From assembly GCA_009839505.1 (NCBI GenBank), contig VXPO01000086.1:25567-89566 (forward strand): DNA of 64,000 nt, in the 5' to 3' direction. Below, piece after piece: positions 59,499 to 64,000 of the stretch. Below the pieces are notes generated by a model. It saw only the letters and a program-made list of their open reading frames with translations. It had not been told where the DNA came from and did not search any database. Each line of letters begins with the position of its first letter. Position 1 is the first letter of the stretch. The position numbers and the translations under genes were made by a program. Origin of the DNA: Gammaproteobacteria bacterium. GTDB lineage: Bacteria > Pseudomonadota > Gammaproteobacteria > Pseudomonadales > Azotimanducaceae.

Positions 59499-61739
59499 TC
59501 AATGTCGGTGGCATGAGCCGCCGTCGCGCCAGTACGGCAGGTCCAGGCAACGCACCGCTTCGATTGCGTCGGGATCATCGCTTCTCCATGTGAGTTCGCC
59601 CGAGTCGGCGGTCGAGAGAATGTGCGCACCCGCGTCGCGATAGCGCTCTAGCACCGCCGGATTGGGATGGCCGAAGTGGTTGTCGAAGCCGGCGCCTACC
59701 ACCGCGAAGCGCGGCCGCGTGGCGGCGACGAAACCGTCCGTCGACGACGTCGCACTGCCGTGATGAGGAACGAGGAGGACATCGACGCTGCGGAGGACGA
59801 GGCGCCGCTCCACGGCGGCCTCGATGTCACCAGCAAGCAGAACACGCGTCTCGGGGGTTTCGACGAGCAGCACGCAGGAGGCGTTGTTGCCGCTCCAGTG
59901 ATGGCCCCGGCGGGGGCTGATGATGGAGAAATCCACACCGTCCCAGCTCCAGCCCGCACCTGCCAGACACGGTTTCGCGTCGATTCCGGCCACCGGCTCG
60001 CCAGCCAGAACGCTCCTGACGCGCACACCACGGAGGACGGCCGACGCACCGCCCACATGGTCCAGGTCGGCGTGGCTCAGCACCAGGAGATCGACGAAAC
60101 CGAGGCCGCGGCCTCGCAACGCCGGCAGCACGACTCGGGTGCCGTTGTCCCCGCCGGACATGAATGACTGCCCGGTGTCGTACACCAACGTGTGCCGCGC
60201 GGTCCGCACCAGGACCGCCGTGCCTTGGCCCACATCGAGGATCGTCACCTCGACGTGACCGTGAACGGGACCGGCGCGGGGCAGGAACAGCAGCACGGCA
60301 ATGGCAGAAGCCGAGGAGAGGATCGCCGAACGCGACAGCGGTAGCAGGCAGACCACGGCGCATACCAACAGCCACGGCAGCCGCCGGCCCGGATCGACGA
60401 CGTAGAGGGGCGCCACCTGATCGGCAAACGCCAGCACCTGGCCGACCAAAGATACGCAGAAGTCGGCCGCGGTCAGCAACCATGGCCCCAAGGGTGTAGC
60501 GATGAGCACGACACCTGACAAGGCCAGGGGTACCACGAGAAGTGTGACGGTGGGCACGGCAACCAGGTTGACGGCGATGCTCAAGGGATGGATGAGTCCC
60601 GTGATGCCCACCGTCGCCGGCACGAACACGACGGCGATGGACAACTGGGCAATCGCCGCGGAGACGAGCCATGAACGCGGACGCGGACGGGGCGCGAAGA
60701 ACCCGAGCAACACCGCAACGGCACCGAAGGACAGCCAGAACCCCACCGCTAGCGGTGCCATCGGGTCCATGGCAAGGACGACCGCCATCGCATAGGCGAA
60801 CACCGCCGATGGCGCTGCGCGGCGACCGGCAAGAAGGGCGACCATGCACGCCGTAGCCATGGTGAACGCCCGCAGCAACGGCAGACCCGCTCCAGCGAGG
60901 TAGACGTATCCGGCGGCAGCGACGAGTGCCATCCCCGCCCCGAGGGATCGGGGCGAGACGCCCGACAGTAGGCCCACGCCCCGACCGAGGAGAAACCCGA
61001 ACGCGGTGACGACGCCGACATGCATGCCGGAAATGACGAGCAGGTGCATAGTCCCGGTACGCCGGTAGAGGTCTATGTCGGCCCTTGGAATCGCCGCTGC
61101 ATCGCCGATGGTGAGCGCCGTAACGACCCCGTGGTTCGCCAAGGCCAGATCGCCGATTCGGTCGCGCAGCCGTTCGCGAACTACTGATGGCCGGAGGTGA
61201 TCAAATCCCTCGACCGTCGCGATCCGGGTTCCCGCGACTACGTACCCCGTGGCCGCGACCCGATTGCGTACGAACCATCTGTCGATGTCGAATCCATGGG
61301 TATTGGCCGTCCCCCGGGGTACCCGGAGCCGGACGATGAGCCGCCAGCGCTCCCCTCCCCTCACCTCGGGTCCGTCGTACCAAGACAACCGAACGGGGCC
61401 GTCGATGGCACAGCCCGCCGTCTGCGGAAGGACCACGAACCGGCGAGCGCGGGGAGCTCCCGGTGCCACCGGTTCAGACCAGGCCGGCAGGTCGACGATG
61501 CGTCCCGTGATCGTGGTCTCGGAGCATGATCGGTCGATCCGGACGTCGACGGCACCCACCGCGTGCAGCGCTCCCCACCCCAGGCCCAATACCGCTGCGG
61601 CGAGCGTCCTTGTCCGACGCGGCGCCAGCAAGGCAACCCCGAGACAGAGCCAACATGCCCACAGCGGATGGGCCCACGGCGACCAATGGGCTGCCATCAC
61701 GCCCAGTGAAAACGCCAATGCGCCGTTTCGCATGCCCAT
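59499..61739 (-). CDS. comEC: ComEC/Rec2 DNA-uptake channel protein
   Basis: A 746-residue polytopic protein: an N-terminal OB-like DUF4131 region (TTITGRIVDLPAW), the ComEC competence core of ~10 membrane segments (LLVISGMHVGVVTAFGFLLG), and a C-terminal metallo-beta-lactamase-like domain (VTILDVGQGTAVLVRT...LVLSHADLDHVGGASAV...LLVPHHGSATSS). It forms the inner-membrane channel for DNA during natural transformation. ATG 61739 (MGMRNGALAFS) is chosen; the frame to 62549 runs antisense through the divergent DUF2062 gene. Confidence 0.93.
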   Translation of the reverse strand: MGMRNGALAFSLGVMAAHWSPWAHPLWACWLCLGVALLAPRRTRTLAAAVLGLGWGALHAVGAVDVRIDRSCSETTITGRIVDLPAWSEPVAPGAPRARRFVVLPQTAGCAIDGPVRLSWYDGPEVRGGERWRLIVRLRVPRGTANTHGFDIDRWFVRNRVAATGYVVAGTRIATVEGFDHLRPSVVRERLRDRIGDLALANHGVVTALTIGDAAAIPRADIDLYRRTGTMHLLVISGMHVGVVTAFGFLLGRGVGLLSGVSPRSLGAGMALVAAAGYVYLAGAGLPLLRAFTMATACMVALLAGRRAAPSAVFAYAMAVVLAMDPMAPLAVGFWLSFGAVAVLLGFFAPRPRPRSWLVSAAIAQLSIAVVFVPATVGITGLIHPLSIAVNLVAVPTVTLLVVPLALSGVVLIATPLGPWLLTAADFCVSLVGQVLAFADQVAPLYVVDPGRRLPWLLVCAVVCLLPLSRSAILSSASAIAVLLFLPRAGPVHGHVEVTILDVGQGTAVLVRTARHTLVYDTGQSFMSGGDNGTRVVLPALRGRGLGFVDLLVLSHADLDHVGGASAVLRGVRVRSVLAGEPVAGIDAKPCLAGAGWSWDGVDFSIISPRRGHHWSGNNASCVLLVETPETRVLLAGDIEAAVERRLVLRSVDVLLVPHHGSATSSTDGFVAATRPRFAVVGAGFDNHFGHPNPAVLERYRDAGAHILSTADSGELTWRSDDPDAIEAVRCLDLPYWRDGGSCHRH

Positions 61740-61796
61740 CGGCCGGGCGTCGGCGGCATAATGCGCCGGTTCCTCCTGCACGCTACACGTCCCGCA

Positions 61797-62492
61797 ATGA
61801 GAAGACACTGGATCAGGAAATATCTGCCCTCGCGGGACAAGATTCGTGAGCACAAAGCGCTTCAGCCCGTGCGACATCTGCTCCTCGAGCCCGAGCTTTG
61901 GCACTTGCACCGCCGTTCCGTCGGGGGAGCGTTCTTCATCGGCCTGTTCTGCGCCTTCATGCCGGTGCCGTTTCAGATGCTGTTGGCGGCACTGCTGGCC
62001 ATATTCGCCCGCTGCAACCTGCCGATCGCCGTGGCGCTGGTGTGGATCACCAACCCGCTGACCATTGGCCCGATGTTCTTCTTCGCCTACAAGCTGGGTG
62101 CCTGGCTCGTGGACGTGGAACTGACCGAAAGCCGATGGGAGTGGTCCTGGCAGTGGCTCGGCACGCGTTTCGCCGCGATCTGGTGGCCGTTCCTGCTCGG
62201 CTGCCTGGTATGCGGGTGGGTGGCGGGCCTCACCGGGGCCGTGGTGTCGCGTCTGCTGTGGCGCCTGCACGTCATTCGGCGCTGGCAGTTGCGCCGGGAG
62301 AGGCGTCGCGCGCGTTCGCGGCAAAGCGCCGCCGACAGGGCCGTTCCCGTCGCACAGCCTGTCGGCGCCGAGCAGGACGACTCCGACGAACCCTTGGGGA
62401 TCGCGCCGAGACCCGCCGCAACGCCCCCGGCGATCGTGCCGGGTGTCAGCCCGAGTGCAGGGCCTCGGCCGGATTCTCCGCCGTCGCCTTGA
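61797..62492 (+). CDS. DUF2062 membrane protein
   Basis: A 231-residue protein with the DUF2062 core: LWHLHRRSVGGAFFIGLFCAFMPVPFQMLLAALLAIFARCNLPIAVALVWITNPLTIGPMFFFAYKLGAWL, containing two to three membrane helices, plus another near WWPFLLGCLVCGWVAGL. The C-terminal ~60 residues are Pro/Ala-rich and probably disordered. ATG 61797 matches the usual start (RRHWIRKYLPS). It is divergent from comEC, with which it is often neighboured, and its 3' end overlaps the convergent lolC/E gene by 47 bp. Function unknown. Confidence 0.85.
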   Translation: MRRHWIRKYLPSRDKIREHKALQPVRHLLLEPELWHLHRRSVGGAFFIGLFCAFMPVPFQMLLAALLAIFARCNLPIAVALVWITNPLTIGPMFFFAYKLGAWLVDVELTESRWEWSWQWLGTRFAAIWWPFLLGCLVCGWVAGLTGAVVSRLLWRLHVIRRWQLRRERRRARSRQSAADRAVPVAQPVGAEQDDSDEPLGIAPRPAATPPAIVPGVSPSAGPRPDSPPSP

Positions 62493-63696
62493 AGGCGGGT
62501 CGCAGCACGGCGACGAGACCGAGACCCAACGACAACGCGGTGATCGCAATCAGGTCGGAGACGAGGATTCGCGAAGGGATCTCGCCGAACCACGTGCCGT
62601 CGATCAGACTCGCACCGAAGTAACCCTCGAACGCTCCGGCCACCGAGTCGACATGCAGCGCGACCACGATGCCGGTGGCCAAGCCCACCGCGACGCCGAT
62701 CAAGGCGATGGAGAAGCCCTGCAGGAAGAACACGCCGACGAGGAGACCGCGCGACGCTCCCATCGTCGCCAGCATGGCCACGTCGCCGCGCTTGTTGTTG
62801 ACCAGCATCGCCTGGCCGGAAACGATGTTCAGCGAGGCAATGGCCACGATCAACGCAAGCAGCACGAACATGATGGCCTTCTCGATCTTCACGGCCCGGA
62901 ACAACTCGCCGTAGTCGTCCATCCAGAAGTTCACCTTGGCGTTCGCGCCCAGGACGTCGCGTATGGCGTCCGCGAGGGAGGGGGCTTCAAAGGGGTCGTC
63001 GAAGTGGATACGCCAACCGTCCAGGCCGGCGTCGGTCAGGCCGTGGTTGACGATGTCCGCATGCCGGACGACCGCCAGGGTCGCATCTGGATCCGCGCCG
63101 ATTTCGAAGGTTCCCGCCAATCGAAAGCCGACGGTGCGGGCTCGAACCCCGCCGCCGGCGGGCAAGGCCGTCACAACGTACACCGCGTCGCCGACCTGGA
63201 CGCCCAGATGGTTCGCCAGGACCTCCCCGAGAATGATGCCTCCGGGTTGGCCGAAGAGTCGTTCGCGGTGTTGCGGAGGGACAAGCTCGGGCAGCCTTCG
63301 GGCGCCCTCGCTGTCTAGCCCCGCGAGCACCACGAATCCCGCCCCTGTGCTGCGCGGCAACATCGCTTCGCCTTGGTAGTAACGGCTCACGCCGGCGATG
63401 CCGTCGAGGGTGAGCAGTTGGTCCGCCGGAGTTCTGCCGTCGTACTCGACCACCGCATGGGGAACGGCACTCAGGATGCGCGAGGTGATCTCCCGATCGA
63501 ATCCATTCATGACGCTCAGCACGACCGTGAGGATCATCACGCCGAGAGCCAGGCCCACGAACGACACCCAGTTGATGAAGGTCGCGTACCCATGTATGCG
63601 GGCAAACAGATACCGTCGCGCGATCCACACCGAGGTCCGCGCATCCGCCGCTCGATGGGCGCGGTGGTTTTCCACTGCATGCGCCTCACGGCTCAT
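62446..63696 (-). CDS. Lipoprotein-releasing ABC transporter permease LolC/LolE
   Basis: A 416-residue MacB/FtsX-type permease with four membrane segments: one N-terminal (INWVSFVGLALGVMILTVVLSVMNGFDREI), a large periplasmic domain and three near the end (AIMFVLLALIVAIASLNIVSG, LLVGVFFLQGFSIALIGVAVGLATG, LIAITALSLGLGLVAVL). NGFDREI and MLVNNKRGDVAMLATMGAS are typical of LolC/E. With LolD it extracts lipoproteins from the inner membrane for transfer to LolA. ATG 63696 has GGAGGAGG upstream. Whether this is LolC, LolE or a single fused-role LolF cannot be settled. Confidence 0.92.
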   Translation of the reverse strand: MSREAHAVENHRAHRAADARTSVWIARRYLFARIHGYATFINWVSFVGLALGVMILTVVLSVMNGFDREITSRILSAVPHAVVEYDGRTPADQLLTLDGIAGVSRYYQGEAMLPRSTGAGFVVLAGLDSEGARRLPELVPPQHRERLFGQPGGIILGEVLANHLGVQVGDAVYVVTALPAGGGVRARTVGFRLAGTFEIGADPDATLAVVRHADIVNHGLTDAGLDGWRIHFDDPFEAPSLADAIRDVLGANAKVNFWMDDYGELFRAVKIEKAIMFVLLALIVAIASLNIVSGQAMLVNNKRGDVAMLATMGASRGLLVGVFFLQGFSIALIGVAVGLATGIVVALHVDSVAGAFEGYFGASLIDGTWFGEIPSRILVSDLIAITALSLGLGLVAVLRPAFKATAENPAEALHSG

Positions 63697-63895
63697 CAGT
63701 CGCCTCCTCCAGGATGCCGTCGACAAGGGCAAACGTTTTCTCACCCCGCGAGGCGATGTCCCGGTCGTGGGTGACGATGACGAACGACGTTCCGGTATCC
63801 CGCGCAAGGTGCGCCATCACGTCGACCACCCCCTCTGCGCTCTCGCGGTCCAGGTTGCCCGTGGGTTCGTCAGCAAGAACCACGGCCGGCGATCC
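63686..63895 (-). CDS. lolD: Lipoprotein-releasing ABC ATPase LolD (C-terminal part only)
   Basis: The visible ~68 residues hold Walker B with the catalytic glutamate (VVLADEPTGNLD), the H-loop (FVIVTHDRDIA) and the LolD-like tail. The gene ends 11 bp inside the permease gene. Upstream of about 63895 the translation collapses into low-complexity sequence instead of the expected signature LSGGERQRVAVARAL, so the 5' part is lost to a poor contig end, not to biological truncation. Confidence 0.85.
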   Translation of the reverse strand, partial: GSPAVVLADEPTGNLDRESAEGVVDVMAHLARDTGTSFVIVTHDRDIASRGEKTFALVDGILEEATDEP

Positions 63896-64000
63896 GGCGC
63901 GCGCCCGCGCCCCGGCCCCGCGCGGGCCGGCCCCCCCCGCCCACGGGGGGGGCCGGGGGGCGGAACGGCCACCGGGGGGTTTTACACCTATGACGCGGCC
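63896..64000. other. Low-complexity, probably erroneous sequence at the end of the window
   Basis: The final ~105 bases consist of long C and G homopolymers and GCGC runs that do not continue the lolD reading frame, unlike everything before them. This is best explained by sequencing or assembly error at a contig end. Nothing should be annotated here. Confidence 0.75.

Noticed and set aside
61740..62549. 270-residue N-terminal extension of ComEC
   Set aside because: It is antisense to the divergent DUF2062 gene and lacks hydrophobic or family character.

Overview
The window looks like a GC-rich chromosome segment from a gammaproteobacterium, probably an aerobic heterotroph. Supporting this are the syntenic block tig-clpP-clpX-lon-hupB-ppiD, a Pseudomonas-type cysI plus DUF934 pair, NfuA, NhaB, SohB, LolC/E with LolD, and the rnhA-dnaQ pair behind a YafS-like methyltransferase. 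The last ~100 bases are low-complexity and look like a poor contig end.

Layout. 0-10 kb: mnmA-purB-GNAT operon, a PIN/RHH toxin-antitoxin pair, isocitrate lyase, and an overlapping thrH-prpB-prpC-prpD operon (propionate via methylcitrate, beside the glyoxylate-shunt enzyme). 9.5-16.5 kb: APS reductase, a CxxC partner and CysB (sulfur assimilation) around a secreted subtilase-like protein built from ~100-residue repeats, followed by an ERG4/ERG24-type sterol reductase. 16.5-22 kb: nucleotidase, VWA and DnaJ-domain proteins, TerB-like protein, and a DAHP synthase preceded by an apparent transcription attenuator whose leader peptide contains Tyr-Trp-Phe-Phe. 22-36 kb: metH, sulfite reductase, a repeat-filled 770-nt spacer, Kef-type antiporter, VanY-like peptidase, AcuI, SohB, SCP2, NudC, NhaB. 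36-46.6 kb: dnaQ, rnhA, ppiD, hupB, lon, clpX, clpP, tig and tRNA-His. 56.6-64 kb: tRNA-Arg, tRNA-Pro, clpB, comEC, a DUF2062 protein, lolC/E and truncated lolD.

The most unusual region is 46.8-56.6 kb, an integrated ~9.8 kb element inserted at the 3' end of tRNA-Arg(TCT). It is bounded by a 14-bp direct repeat and splits a tRNA-Pro/Arg/His cluster. It encodes a P4-type integrase, an AlpA-like regulator, a primase-polymerase/RecA-like ATPase with an iteron-rich palindromic candidate origin immediately after it, an HK97-type major capsid and prohead protease, and several tiny genes. No recognisable terminase large subunit, portal or tail gene is present. This fits a phage satellite (PICI-like) that makes its own capsid shell but depends on a helper. 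Its cargo includes a proteasome-family Ntn-hydrolase with the Thr/Asp/Lys and GSG hallmarks, overlapped by a small unknown gene.

Several repeat families lie between genes: GGGCGACC hairpins, a ~64-bp repeat, 42-bp tandem repeats, and perfect short-loop hairpins whose arm sequence differs at each locus. Two of these repeats supply the stop codon of the neighbouring gene.
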